DNA from: Phytopythium helicoides
Taxonomy: Eukaryota > Oomycota > Peronosporomycetes > Pythiales > Pythiaceae
Length of the DNA stretch: 64,000 bases
Direction: 5' to 3'
NCBI GenBank assembly: GCA_024867545.1
Contig: JANFNE010000008.1
Location: 496,001-560,000, forward strand
The position numbers were made by a program, and so were the translations under genes. The notes under the pieces are model-generated. The model was given only the letters and a program-made list of their open reading frames with translations, searched no databases and was not told the DNA's origin. How positions within the stretch are numbered: the first letter of the stretch is position 1; each line of letters begins with the position of its first letter. Shown here in pieces: positions 43,610-54,240 of the stretch.

Positions 43610-45577
43610 TCAACGGCGTTTGACGTTGATGTACAGCGCGGCCATGGCGATGGCTCGGTATGCCACGCATAGAACGAGTAGCATGAGGATATCCTCAAGA
43701 GCTGATTGGTCCTTGATTTTGTAGTTTGCTAGAACTTCGGTGCCTGTGCTCAGGCAATCTGCACCGTTAGCGACGTCGGCGCATGAAATGTTATCGGAGG
43801 CTCGGAAGAAGGCGCGCATGAGACCGTAGTAGCCGTATTTGAACGGTGTAATGTACTGGATCCAGCGAAAGATCTCAGGGACGTCGCTCGGGTTGATGAA
43901 GAGCCCTCCGAGTAGCAGGAGCGGCATCAACACGATGTTCCCGACGATCGGCGCAATGTCCACACGGCGACAGACGCACGATATGGCATACCCGAACGCA
44001 ACCGATGAACTGTTGACGAGCATGATGAGTAGCTGCATCTGGATGTAAAGTGCAAAGTTGTGGCCGATACCGATAAGGAAGTAGGAAGGAACCAGCGAAA
44101 GGATTGGGAGAATAATTTGCGCCGGTAACTCACACACGTTCTTGGCGAGGAACCACGAAGCAACGTGATAGAGGCCCGACGTCGTACTCGCGATATACAA
44201 TCGGCAGCTCCACAGGCACGGAGATCATAGCAGGCATGGATGCAGCGTAAACGTGGTCAGGTCACCATGTAGAAAAAGACACCCGAGAAGTTTTTAACTC
44301 CCTGCTGGTCCAATGTGAGCTGAAGTAGATAACGCCGATCAATATCGTTGAGATGAGCGTCTGCAACGCCTCGAGGCGGAACGCCATCTTGTCTCGCAGC
44401 AAACGCAGCGCATTGCGGTAGGCGAGAACACCAACCTGGCCAAAGAAGGGCAAGTGCGTATCTTCAAACTCGATCATGGTGTCAAGGCCGTCGCTGTTGT
44501 CTGTGTCGTTTCCTGAAGAATCGACCATAACGCGCACATTCTCACATATTGCTGCTGACGCCTTCGCCCACGATGACTTCAGCAGCTGCAAGCGCTCAAC
44601 CCCGGCAGGGTCCTGTCTCTTTGTCGATTACCACGAGCTGCTCCATGAAGTAGTCTGCCGGATTGATGAAGGTCGGGCATTGATAGCCAAGCGACGAAAA
44701 GTAGCTGACCGCTTCGCGGGCCTTTCCGCGGTACACTGTAGCGCCATCTGCAATCAGGTACAGCTCATCGAACAGCGCAAACACCTCGGATGACGGCTGG
44801 TGGATGGTCGTAATGACCGGTTCGTCCGTCTCGAGCCGCCAGCGCTTGAAGCTGCAGCACCACAGCCTTGGCCATGAAACTATCCAGTCCAGACGTCGGC
44901 TCATCCACGAACAACAAAGAAGGGTTTGTAAGTACCTCTGATGCGAATGCAAGCCTCTTGCGCTCGCCACCAGAGATACCACGCAGCATAAATCCGCCGA
45001 TGAGCGTGTCTTTCGACTTGGACAATCCAAGCTCCTCGATGACTGTGTCGACACGCGCCATATACTGCTGCTTGGAGAACTTGCCGCCCATGCGTAGCCG
45101 CGCCTGAAGCGTCAAGTGCTCCCTCACCGTAAGCGTTGCGTGGAAAAGGTCGTCCTGCATGACGTACGACGCGAATCGCTTGAGTCGCTTGCTCCACGGG
45201 TGGCCGTTCACTGTCACAGACCCCTCGACACTCGAGTTCCGCCCCGAGATGGCGTCGAGCAGCGAACTCTTTCCCGCTCCCGAAGGTCCCATGACGACCA
45301 GCAGCTCTCCAGGTCTCGCAACGCCGCTCACGTCCTGCAGAATTTTCTTCTGCTCGACCTCCTTAGTCTGCGGGTTGGGCACCGCCACGGTCAGGTTGAG
45401 CTGCTTCCACTCGAGCGTCAGGCGGGGCGCTGGCAGCTGCGTGCTGGTCTTTGCAAAGCCGTTGGTGGCGCCATTAGCACTTCGAGGGGTTGGCTCGAGT
45501 GGTACGTAGGGCGTGGGCGAGTTGAGTGGCTTGGCGCTGTCGCTACCTCGCGACCGGAGACTTGACATGGCTGACAC
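43610..45577 (-). pseudogene. ABCG half-transporter C, broken by small indels
   Basis: Start MSAMSSLRSRG at 45577 (or the Met at 45568). The NBD is perfect (GPSGAGKSS, ISGGERKR, FVDEPTSGLDS) to about 44840. There an extra C changes TVITTIHQP into another frame. Further single-base shifts lie at about 44605 (extra G), 44325 (missing C), about 44250 and about 44180. The rest reads as a normal TMD (GLYHVASWFLAKN, FLIGIGHNFALY, YITPFKYGY) to the stop at 43610. Every defect is a one- or two-base indel, so this may be a functional gene with sequence errors rather than a true pseudogene. It is clearly diverged from copies A and B. Confidence 0.7.
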
Positions 45578-46287
45578 AGCCAGGGAGCAGCAGAGGAGGC
45601 CGCCAGCGCTTCGGTACCGTACTGTACGAGTGGCGAGAGGCCGGCAGAGCTGCTCGACGCTTGGCGAGCTGGAGATGGAGACGTCCGCGACTTTAGCTGG
45701 TCGCTCGAAGCGTGTCGAACGTGACGAGATGCCTCGAAAGTACCGTACGACTCGACAACGAGAACTGGGGCATCACAAAATCGAGTTTGTGACTTGGAGA
45801 ATTGACAAGCTGCCGAGAATTTCACGAACAGGAAAAGCTCTGCGGCGCCAATGCTTGCGAGGTGTTCGTCCAGCTCAAGTCGAAGCGATCGCAAGTGCAC
45901 AAGTAGGCTTCATGGTTTCGCGGACGCTGTAGTGCAGAATGCTCGGTCGAAGCGCTTAGCGACTGTGACAGTTGGTGTTTTCGATCAGCGCCGGGATTTC
46001 TGCCTTGTTGGTTTTCCACAGATACGCAAATGTGAGTGTCAAACGCTGCTGCCTCAAGCGGAATGTCCAGTCCAGCTCATCTGACCGGCCTCTTCGCGTC
46101 TCTATAGCAGAAGAGAGGATCACCAGAATCCGTCGGGCCGTCATGAGTGTAACGGCATGCAAGAGAGATCCAAATCTGCGGAAAAGACACAGGAGCCACC
46201 CATGCGACCGGCCTTTTGTGCTGAACTCTGCCGTTCTTCCCTGCCCTCGACTGATTAATCGCCGCCCTTTAGTCTCTCCTCAGCCCC
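45578..46287. other. no gene recognised
   Basis: About 0.7 kb with short overlapping frames on both strands (for example 45513-45932 plus). No domain or signal is visible. It separates divergently transcribed genes and should hold both promoters. Confidence 0.45.
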
Positions 46288-46303
46288 ACGATCATTCTTC
46301 AAT
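46288..46303 (+). promoter_or_regulatory. initiator-like element of temptin gene 1
   Basis: GATCATTCTTCAATCT fits the YCATTYYNCAATC core used by the other temptin genes in this window and lies 43 nt before the ATG at 46347. The ATCAC dyad seen downstream at the others is absent. Confidence 0.6.
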
Positions 46304-46346
46304 CTACCGTCCAGCCAGCAAGCATCGCAACATCTCCTCTCTCGCC

Positions 46347-46958
46347 ATGCGTCCTACTGCGATCGCATCTGCGATCCTCACAACATTCTTTGCTTCATCG
46401 GCTCTCGTCTCCGCCCGCGAAGAGTTTGTGGCGCGTATTCCAAACGGTGCCAACGTCCCAGACGTCAAGGCACTTGGTCATGTCGACCCGAACGGCGACG
46501 GTGCGCGCAACGCGTTTGGAGAAGGCTTCGACGAGGCAGGGCTCGCATGGACCACCGAGTTCTGCCAAGCTGACTCGGACGGCGACGGACAGACCAACGG
46601 TCAAGAGCTTGGCGACCCGTGCTGCGAGTTCAACGTTGACTCGAACACTGTTGTTCGGTGGACGGAGGGCGTCTCCCACCCTGGAGACAGCTCACTAACC
46701 TCGGACTCGTCGCTGTGGGCCAACATCGACTGCTCTAATGTCACCTCGACCGCAGCTAACGGAACTGACTCAAGCAACGAAGACTCGTCGGACGTTGAGG
46801 TCGGCGACAGTGACAAGGATGGCTCCGCTGATGCTTCCGATGACGATAAGAGCAGTGATGGGTCCTCGACGTCGTCAACCTCGGGTGCCACCAGCCTCAA
46901 TGGTTTCGTTGTGACAAGTGCCATTTCGCTTATTGCGTTTACTGCTGCGATGTTGTAA
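46347..46958 (+). CDS. temptin-domain secreted protein 1
   Basis: The product is 203 aa. The start at 46347 begins the signal peptide (MRPTAIASAILTTFFASSALVSA); the open frame upstream has no such character. The mature domain has RIPNGANVP, LGHVDPNGDG, AFGEGF and CQADSDGDGQTNGQELGDPCC, the hallmark of the temptin Cys/Cys-disulfide domain. The D-x-D-x-D-G-x5-E stretch also fits a calcium-binding loop. A Ser/Asp-rich stalk and a hydrophobic C-terminus (FVVTSAISLIAFTAAML) suggest a GPI anchor. This is the only member of the cluster on the plus strand. Its function in oomycetes is unknown. Confidence 0.85.
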   Translation: MRPTAIASAILTTFFASSALVSAREEFVARIPNGANVPDVKALGHVDPNGDGARNAFGEGFDEAGLAWTTEFCQADSDGDGQTNGQELGDPCCEFNVDSNTVVRWTEGVSHPGDSSLTSDSSLWANIDCSNVTSTAANGTDSSNEDSSDVEVGDSDKDGSADASDDDKSSDGSSTSSTSGATSLNGFVVTSAISLIAFTAAML

Positions 46959-47043
46959 AGTGAGATGCAGACACTATGGAACAGTTCGCTCGCACCATTC
47001 AAATGAATTCAACGAAAGCAAACCAACCCCGTAATCCTAAAGT

Positions 47044-49107
47044 CTAGGCAGACCATAAGTCTTCACTTGACTCGTCACTTGCTCCTTCGTCATAGTAGAT
47101 CCCAAGATCTTGAGCTGTGCTCTCTGCAAACAATCCTTCTACCACCATTTTGAACAAATCATCGGTTAGCTCAAGCGGTGGGAGCTGGCCGATGCAGGAC
47201 GTGTCCACACGAGCGGTGTCGCCACCGGTCAGCACAAAATCTGTGACGATGTGAGGACCACAGTTCGTCACATCATCCAAACCGGTGGGCAAAATACCAG
47301 TCACGTGAGCACCGAACTCAAAGTGCACAAGCATTTTTTGGCTCGATGTGTCTTCAAGCACCATGTGGTCAAACTGGTATTCGCCGAACTCACTTGGCGT
47401 TTGGAAGTCGAGCCCTCCGTTGACCACCAACACGCTCGTATTCGCTGGGATACTTGCTGTTTTGTTGGCAAACTCATCCAGCCAGTACTTGAACGCAGGT
47501 GTTTTCTCAACAGCATCTCCATAGCCGTATTCTTCGAGTTCATCAAATATGGCGTCGCAAGCAGGGTCTTGTTCTTCACTAGGGCCATACTTAGGTGCGA
47601 ACATCAGGCAGTAGTAGATCAAGTTTGTCGGCTCTTGGGTCAGCACACCGTCGACATAGCCTTGAGCGAGTTCTTCCTCGTCTGGCGATGGATCGCCCAC
47701 ATTTCCGACATCGTGATCAGGAGATACAAAAGTATGTCTTGTGAAGATTGTCCGTCACCATTGTCTCCAAATGTAGGGAGAGTATAGGTGCGCGTTGTTG
47801 CAGACTCTGAAAGCGTGCTTGATCGGCGATAACTAGCCAGCATTGCAATAGCTGCATCTATGGTATCTGGTTGGTGCGAAGGAATTGTCGAGGTGGAGTA
47901 CTGCGCTTCGACATACTCTAGCAAGGCTGGCATAACGAGTGAAAGCTCCACAAAGTCTTCGAGCGTACAGCGCTGAACTCGCGCTATGATGGAGGGAACG
48001 AGTCCACGAAAAGTTGAGTCTCGCACTAGCAACCCCATGAACGAACGAAGCGCGAGCGAGGGTAGGTGATTCAGATTCGACTAACGTTGCAAGCCCCATT
48101 CCACAGTCATTCTCAATCTCGTCAATCCCGTCGTAGATTGCAACGACGGCACTAAGCACATCGATGGAGTCGTCAGTATCCTCGTCGCTGTCGCAGTCTT
48201 GATTCAGTTCCAGTGGGCATTCCGGGTGACGAGCACAGAGCTCGAAAAATCGACGCGATGGCGCCTCAATGTTCTCGTTCCAGTTAGAGAAGAAAAGCCG
48301 AGAGCTTGCGATCAGGACCGGCTTCCGAAACAGTCCCATCCAAGATATATCCACGGATCAGTGTAGGCTGCAAGTGCATGACACGCTCCACAAGAAAGGT
48401 TCCGTAGCTGGCGCCGTACAGGAACACTTGCTCTCCTTCGTCGTGGAAAGTATTGATGAGATACTCGACATCACGCGCTGCAGAAGTAACCGAGAACGCC
48501 TCGGTATGATTGTCAATCTCGAACAGAACGTCCGACACACAAGCTGGAAGCTCATCCAGCGAGAGTCCAGCGCCCGCCGTGCCTCCGTCTGCAAACGCCT
48601 GGGCCGCGACACAGTCCAAGTGGTCGCTCCTCCCCGTGCCGCGATGGTCGAACGTGTACACATCGATCGATAGATTGGCTTGTGCGTATATCAGCAGCAT
48701 GGCGTACTCCACTGTGCAAAACCAACATCACCAGGTTAGTTGTCCCCATGAGACCTATCAAAGCAGCTCGAGCCTAGCTCACTGCTGGAAGAGGACGCTC
48801 CGGGGCCGCCAGCCGCGAACCACACACTGGTCGGCTTCTCACGAGCAGTGCCTCCATTTTCCTCAACTGGATCCGCAAGCTTTCGCTTCACGAACAGCTC
48901 AATCTCCCGGTCACTGGCGCAGATTCCGGCGTGGCACAGAGGCGCACGCACTTGTGCGCACTCGAACGTGACGCCCGCGAGCTCCTCGATGCTCGGGAGA
49001 TCCGTCAAGCCGCACGGGTACCAGCCATTGATGTCGCTGCCGGTTGCAACGGTCGAGAACCACAGCAGCGCCGCGGACAGCGAGGCGGAGGCGGCGGGCA
49101 GGCGCAT
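47044..49107 (-). CDS. secreted serine protease, S33/TAP-like alpha/beta hydrolase (one intron, three frameshifts)
   Basis: Start at 49107 with a signal peptide (MRLPAASASLSAALLWFSTVATG). An intron at 48712-48782 (71 nt) joins GGPGASSS to MEYAML in phase. Then come DHRGTGRSD and the nucleophile elbow GASYG (Ser codon 48407-48409). The likely charge-relay Asp is in NGGLDFQTP (47407-47409) and the His in EFGAHVTG (47305-47307), the order of S33 aminopeptidase/tripeptidyl-type hydrolases. Frame breaks lie at about 48293 (T run), about 48065 (before LALRSFMGLL) and about 47700 (G run before DPSPDEEE). Each is a one-base change with conserved sequence continuing, so sequence error is suspected. 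The gene is convergent with temptin 1 (85 nt). Confidence 0.75.
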
Positions 49108-49245
49108 GGCCGAGGTGGCGATCTTCTCTCTGCACCCAGGTTGACTAGCAAGAGATTTGAAAAAAAAAAAAAAGGTTTGATTGGTCCGACCTCAAACGAA
49201 ATACCTCAAACGAAATACCTCAAAGGCGACTTCAAGTTGAGCTGA

Positions 49246-50453
49246 TTACCAAAGTGCGGCGACGATGGCAGCGACCGACGCGATGCTTGCCACGAGCACG
49301 CGGCTGTGGCTCCCAGTCGCGCCGGAAGTAGCAGTAGTAGGAGAAGGCGACGACGCCGTCGAGTTGGACGAAGTGGCGCTCGACTTGGACGCAGTCGGCG
49401 TCGGCGTGTCGATGGTGTTGTCTTCGTCAATGGCCGAACCACTGCCAGAGGCGCTTGAGCTTCCGGAACGGAGCGACGAGGAGGAGGTGGTGTTTGTTTT
49501 GGAGGGCGTGGCTGTCGTGGAGGTGGGTTTGGTCGTGGCGGAGGTGGTGGAGGTCTTGGTAGACGAGGTCGTGGACGGCGTCTTCGCGGTTGTTGATGCA
49601 CTCGTGGTTGTGCCCGTGCTTGTTCCAGATGTCGTACTTGTGGTCGTCTTGGTCGAGCTCGTGGTTGTGCCGGTACTTGCGCTAGTGCTCGAGCTTGTCG
49701 CCGTCGGTGAGGTCTTGGTCGTCGTGCTAGGCGTGGCAGCTGTGCCCGACGTCGTCGTCGTCGTCGATGTTTTGGTTGAGCTCGCAGTCGTGGATGTCTT
49801 AGTGGTTGCTGCAGGTGCAGAAGTGGTTGTCGTAGCGGTGGTTGCCTTGGAAGTCGCTGCAGGCGCTGATGCGGTAGTTGTCGTAGTTGTAGTCGTAGTA
49901 GGCTTGGTCGTCGTTGGTGTGGTTGTGGCTCGGAGATCCTGTCGACGTACCCGTGCTCGTTGTGGCAGGTGTCAAAGCAGGCGTAGTAGTAATATTGGAA
50001 GGGTCTGAAGGCGCATCGGTGGTCGTAGTCGATCCATCTGCTGGCGCATCCGTAGCTAGCAGAGCTACCACTGCATTGAATGTTTGCCCACAACGTTGGG
50101 TCCGACGTGCTAGCAGCATTGCTCGGGTGGGAGACGCCTGTGGTCCATCGCACGACTGGGCTCGACGAGGTAAACTCACAGCAGGGGTCACCAAGTTCTT
50201 GCCCATTAGTTTGTCCATCGCCGTCTGAGTCGGCTTGGCACACTTCGACTGTCCACACATCACCAGCAGCACCGAAAGCACTGCCGAACGCGCTCAAACC
50301 ACCTCTGCCGTTGGTATTGATGTGGCCAATGTTGGAAGCACCTGGTACGTTTCCACCGTTGGGGACTAGGTCAACGTACTCCGGCCAAGCCATAGCACGA
50401 CAAGCAAGCACGGACGCGACAATAGCCGAGGCGGAAGCGGTTTGGAGCACCAT
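49246..50453 (-). CDS. temptin-domain surface protein 2 (two frameshifts)
   Basis: From ATG 50453, a signal peptide (MVLQTASASAIVASVLACRAMA) leads into the temptin domain (PNGGNVPG, NIGHINTNG, CQADSDGDGQTNGQELGDPCC). The frame slips at about 50050, and again at about 49930, into a long Thr/Ser/Ala-rich mucin-like stalk. It ends SRVLVASIASVAAIVAALW with stop at 49246-49248, a GPI-signal-like tail identical to that of gene 4. The stalk frame was chosen because it matches genes 3 and 4; the apparent Arg/Pro-rich reading is out of frame. Confidence 0.7.
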
Positions 50454-50489
50454 GATACTTGAGTCGGGCTGGTGGGTTCCCTTGTGAGT

Positions 50490-50514
50490 ATCACTCGCGT
50501 GATTGCAAAGTGAG
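50490..50514 (-). promoter_or_regulatory. initiator plus ATCAC-N4-GTGAT dyad, gene 2
   Basis: On the minus strand CTCACTTTGCAATCAC (initiator-like) runs into ATCACGCGAGTGAT (perfect 5-bp arms, 4-nt spacer), ending 37 nt before the ATG at 50453. The same composite occurs at temptin genes 3, 4 and 5. Confidence 0.65.
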
Positions 50515-51084
50515 AGAGGCTTGGTTCAGAATTTGTGCGGAGCTTCAGTGCGCCGGTACTAGAAGCCGTAAGCTGATGAAAGGCTGAAACTTCTTCATCG
50601 TGTGCTCATGGAGCCACTTGAAGAGCGCTGCAACCATTTTTATCGATCATTTAGAGCTTCGGTGTGGGTCGGGGTGCAAGTTAGAGCACGCGCTTCTCCG
50701 GTCCACACCTCTGGACCCTTTGTGCTGTTCGCATACCAAATACGGTGATACAGAGCTACCTGGTGAGAGCTGCGCATGATGATCTGTCCGGGAGAAGCAC
50801 GTGCCCGGACCGGCAGTTTGCCGAGCATATCTTTGAGTCAAGTTGAAGTGGTCAAAGCATCACTACTCAAATGGGTCGCGCACCACCAGCTCATGCAAAT
50901 GGAACTATGAAAACTTTGAACAAATCGGCGGCGTGGCGAACATGTATTGCAAAGTCTTCGTAAAAGAAAGACGAGGCCGAGAAACCTGTAACGCTTCTCG
51001 CGAATGAAAAGACAATGGAAAATCAAGAGAGTAGCATGCGGGATGCCAATCTAGATGCGAAGTCTAGATCTTCTCCACGACAGC
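50515..51084. other. upstream region of gene 2
   Basis: No gene is seen. 50772-50805 holds a block (GATCTGTCC, GGAGAAGCACGTGCC) that recurs upstream of genes 3 and 4. Confidence 0.5.
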
Positions 51085-52407
51085 TCACCAAAGCGCGGCG
51101 GCGATGGTAGCGATCGACGCAATGGTCATTACGAGCACGCTGGTGTGGCTGGTAGAGGCACCAGACTTGGCAGCAGGCGTCGGTGTCGATGACGTTGAGT
51201 TGGACGAGTTGCTGGCGGCCTTCGACTTGGTCGGCGTTGGCGTCGTGATAGTGTTGTTCCCCTCGTCACTGCCAGAGCCACTCGAGCTTCCGTGACGATG
51301 CGCCGAAGTCGAGTTGGTTTTCGAAGGTGTCGGTGTGGGCTTGCTTGTTGTGGGAGTAGGGGTAGGCGTGGTGGGAGTCTTTGTCGTCGATGAAGGAGAC
51401 GGGGTAGGCGTGCCAGTTGGTGTCTTGGTGGTTGAAGCAGGCGTTGTCGTTGTAGGAGGCTTGGTGGTGGTGGCAGGGGTCGGCGGAGTGGCCGTTGTCG
51501 CCGAAGGCGCCTTGGTGGTGGCCGCAGGTGACGTTGTCGTGGCTGTCGTCGCCGAAGGCGCCTTGGTGGTGGCCGCAGGTGACGTTGTCGTGGCTGTCGT
51601 CGCCGAAGGCGCCTTGGTGGTGGTCGCAGGTGACGTTGTCGTGGCTGTCGTCGCCGACGGTGCCTTGGTGGTGGTCGCAGGTGACGCTGTCGTGGCTGTC
51701 GTCGCCGAAGGCGCCTTGGTGGTGGTCGCAGGTGACGTTGTCGTGGCTGTCGTCGCCGTAGGCGCCTTGGTGGTTGTAGCAGGAGCCAAAGTGGTAGCGG
51801 TCGTCGTTGCGGGTGCTGACGTCGTTGGCGCCTTGGTCGTTGTAGCGGGAGTGGGGGCAGGAGTTGTTGCCGTCGTTGTGGTAGGTGTAGTCGTCGCAGG
51901 CGCCCTAGTAGTTGTTGTAGGTGTCACAGGTGGTGGCGAAGATGTGGGAGAGCCTGGAGTGCTTGTTGGCGAAGGGGTCGCCAACCGGGTACCCGTCGGT
52001 GCAGGAGTCGGAGTCAATGTGCTGCTGCACTGTACGTTTGCCCACAACGACGGATCCGACTTGCTTGCAGCATTGCTTGGGTTGGAGACACCCGAAGTCC
52101 AGCGCACGACAGGACTTGACGCAGTAAACTTGCAGCATGGGTCGCCAAGTTCTTGACCGTTGGTTTGTCCATCGCCATCCGAGTCGGCCTGGCACAGCGC
52201 GAGAGTCCACACGTGACCAGCAGCACCGAAAGCGCTCCCGAATGCGTTCAAACCACCCTTGCCGTCCGGGTTGATATGGCCGATATTGGTTGTGCCAGGA
52301 ACATTCGCGCCATTGGGAACCAAGCCAACAAAATTCTGCCAAGCCATTGCACGAGAAACGAGCATAGCTGTGACGACGGCCGACGCGGAGGCAGTTTGGA
52401 GCACCAT
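51085..52407 (-). CDS. temptin-domain surface protein 3
   Basis: The product is 440 aa, intact. Start at 52407 begins a signal peptide ending AMA before WQNFVGLV. Temptin domain residues are about 23-130 with Cys at 72, 91, 92 and 127. D75-D77-D79...E86 forms a 12-residue EF-hand-like loop. Residues about 130-400 are a Thr/Ala/Pro-rich stalk, in part a 17-residue repeat (TTKAPSATTATTTSPA-type). The tail (HTSVLVMTIASIATIAAALW) suggests GPI anchoring. It is probably a heavily O-glycosylated wall or membrane surface protein. Confidence 0.85.
   Translation of the reverse strand: MVLQTASASAVVTAMLVSRAMAWQNFVGLVPNGANVPGTTNIGHINPDGKGGLNAFGSAFGAAGHVWTLALCQADSDGDGQTNGQELGDPCCKFTASSPVVRWTSGVSNPSNAASKSDPSLWANVQCSSTLTPTPAPTGTRLATPSPTSTPGSPTSSPPPVTPTTTTRAPATTTPTTTTATTPAPTPATTTKAPTTSAPATTTATTLAPATTTKAPTATTATTTSPATTTKAPSATTATTASPATTTKAPSATTATTTSPATTTKAPSATTATTTSPAATTKAPSATTATTTSPAATTKAPSATTATPPTPATTTKPPTTTTPASTTKTPTGTPTPSPSSTTKTPTTPTPTPTTSKPTPTPSKTNSTSAHRHGSSSGSGSDEGNNTITTPTPTKSKAASNSSNSTSSTPTPAAKSGASTSHTSVLVMTIASIATIAAALW
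51500..51790 (-). repeat. 51-nt minisatellite in the stalk of gene 3
   Basis: GCCGAAGGCGCC recurs at 51500, 51551, 51602, about 51653, 51704 and 51755, a period of 51 nt (17 codons). Copies differ by single bases (for example GGCCGC versus GGTCGC). Length variation between strains is likely. Confidence 0.85.
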
Positions 52408-52446
52408 GGTCGCGAGCAGTCTTGAGCGATGTGGTTGCTTGTGCGT

Positions 52447-52471
52447 ATCACTGGGGTGATTGAAGAGTGAG
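52447..52471 (-). promoter_or_regulatory. initiator plus dyad, gene 3
   Basis: Minus strand CTCACTCTTCAATCAC followed by ATCACCCCAGTGAT. The 5-bp arms are perfect and the element ends 40 nt before the ATG at 52407. Confidence 0.65.
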
Positions 52472-53063
52472 AGGGTCGATCGGGGACTAAAACATGGTCC
52501 TTCATCCGAGATTCGAGCGAAGAGCTCCAAGGGAAAACCCTCGTTGCACAACTACAAGGCTTGACGATTCACTGCAGAACCCGCATCATGCGGTAATGGA
52601 GATGCATGTGATCCCTAGTTGACGATCATTTGAAGCTTCTCCGGTCCAAATCTCTGGCCACTTCACGCTGTTCGAATTCGAATTGGGGCCACCTCGAGTG
52701 AGCTGCGCGAAATGATTGGCCCGGCCGAAGCACGCAGGTGCAGCAAGTTACCGTGCACATATTTGTAGGTCCAGCACTTTGCCGAGCACATATTTTGGAC
52801 ACCAGTTGAGCCGGCGAATCTTGGCAATGCTTCAGCATAGTCAAAATGATTCAAGATGTCCAGCACTTGTTGAACTATTACCACCATCCGCTGTGTTACC
52901 TACTATCATGTTGCCAAGCAACAGCATGTACGCAGTCAACACGAGCCTGATCGTACATTGAGCTGCGCAGATGTTTGTAGCACTCCCCCAATCCAAGAGA
53001 TGCATCACACCAAGGCATTTGCCTCAACTTCACGTCTGCATTGCCCAACGTCGCATCCATTGC
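52472..53063. other. upstream region of gene 3
   Basis: No gene is seen. 52703-52737 carries a variant of the upstream block found at genes 2 and 4 (AAATGATTGGCCCGGCCGAA, then GCACGC). Confidence 0.5.
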
Positions 53064-54154
53064 TTACCAAAGCGCGGCGACGATGGCAGCGACCGACGCG
53101 ATGCTCGCCACGAGCACGCGGCTGTGGCTACCAGTCGCGCCGGAAGTAGCAGTAGTAGGCGAAGGCGACGACGCCGTCGAGTTGGACGAAGTGGCGCTCG
53201 ACTTGGACGCAGTCGGCGTCGGCGTGTCGATCGTGTCGTCCTCGTCAATGGCCGAACCGCTGCCGGAGGTGCTCGAGCTTCCGGAGCGGAGCGACGAGGT
53301 GGAATTGTTGCTGGTCTTGGAGGGCGTGGCTGTCGTGGAGGTGGGTTTGGTCGTGGCGGAGGTGGTGGAGGTCTTGGTAGACGAGGTCGTGGATGGGGCA
53401 GTCGTTGTCGCCGTCGAACTCGTCTTTGAGCTCGTGCTGGAGCTGGTGGTGGTGGTAGCTGCACTACTGGTAGTCGTTGACGGAGCAGTTGTAGTAGTCT
53501 TTGTGGAGCTCGTGCTCGTGCTCGTGCTGGTGCCAGTGCTCGTCGTTCCAGTGCTCGAGGTGGACGGCGATGAAGCGGTACCACTGCTCGTAGGTCGTGC
53601 CCGTCGACGTGCTCGTGGTAGTACCCGAGGAGGTTCCAGTGCTCGTAGTCGTGCCAGTGGTGGCATCTGTAGTCGTCGTACCGGTGGACGTGTCAGTAGA
53701 GGTTCCCGTGCTCGTGTCTGTCGTCGTTCCAGCTGACGTGTCAGTCGTCGTCGTCGTCGAGCTCCCTCCACATTGGATGTTGGCCCACAGCGATGGATCC
53801 GAGGTGCTTGCAGCGTCACTCGGGTGAGAGACACCTGAGGTCCATCGAACAACGGCGTTCGAGCTCGTAAACTCGCAGCACGGGGTCGCCGAGCTCCTGG
53901 CCGTTCGTCTGGCCGTCTCCGTCCGAGTCAGCCTGGCACAATGCCACTGTCCAGGCATCACCTGCCTCACCGAAGGCCGTACCAAATGCGTTCTCGCCTC
54001 CCTTTCCGTTGGCATTGATGTGGCCGATGTTGGTCGCGCCAGGGACGTTGCCGCCGTTCGGGATCAGGTCCACGTATTCCGGCCATGCGAAGACACTGCT
54101 GGAGGTAGCGAGGAAAACAGCAGTAGCAGTTGAAGCAGCGGTAGTCGAACGCAT
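53064..54154 (-). CDS. temptin-domain surface protein 4 (two frameshifts)
   Basis: From ATG 54154, a signal peptide (MRSTTAASTATAVFLATSSSVFA) precedes the temptin domain. Within GDPCCEF the DNA has CCCC where the paralogues have CCC (about 53885), shifting the frame. A second shift near 53595 leads into the final Ser/Thr stalk and the tail SRVLVASIASVAAIVAALW (stop 53064-53066). The last 350 nt are almost the same as in gene 2, pointing to recent duplication or gene conversion between the two. Confidence 0.7.
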
Positions 54155-54215
54155 TTTGATGCGGCGAGTTGGTTGGTAAGACTGGGTTTGTTGGACGAGG
54201 CCCAGGAGCTTGTGT

Positions 54216-54240
54216 ATCACGCGAGTGATTGGAGAATGAG
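54216..54240 (-). promoter_or_regulatory. initiator plus dyad, gene 4
   Basis: Minus strand CTCATTCTCCAATCAC followed by ATCACTCGCGTGAT, with perfect 5-bp arms. It lies about 62 nt before the ATG at 54154. Confidence 0.7.

Noticed and set aside
47690..48300. Introns to explain the frame changes in the S33 protease
   Set aside because: No GT...AG pair restores the frame; single-base changes at a T run, near LALRSFM and at a G run do.
49265..53736. Long Val-rich plus-strand frames (49265-50008, 51314-52156, 53041-53736)
   Set aside because: They are complements of the Thr/Ser-rich stalks of temptin genes 2-4; Val-rich reading of GTN codons is a composition effect.
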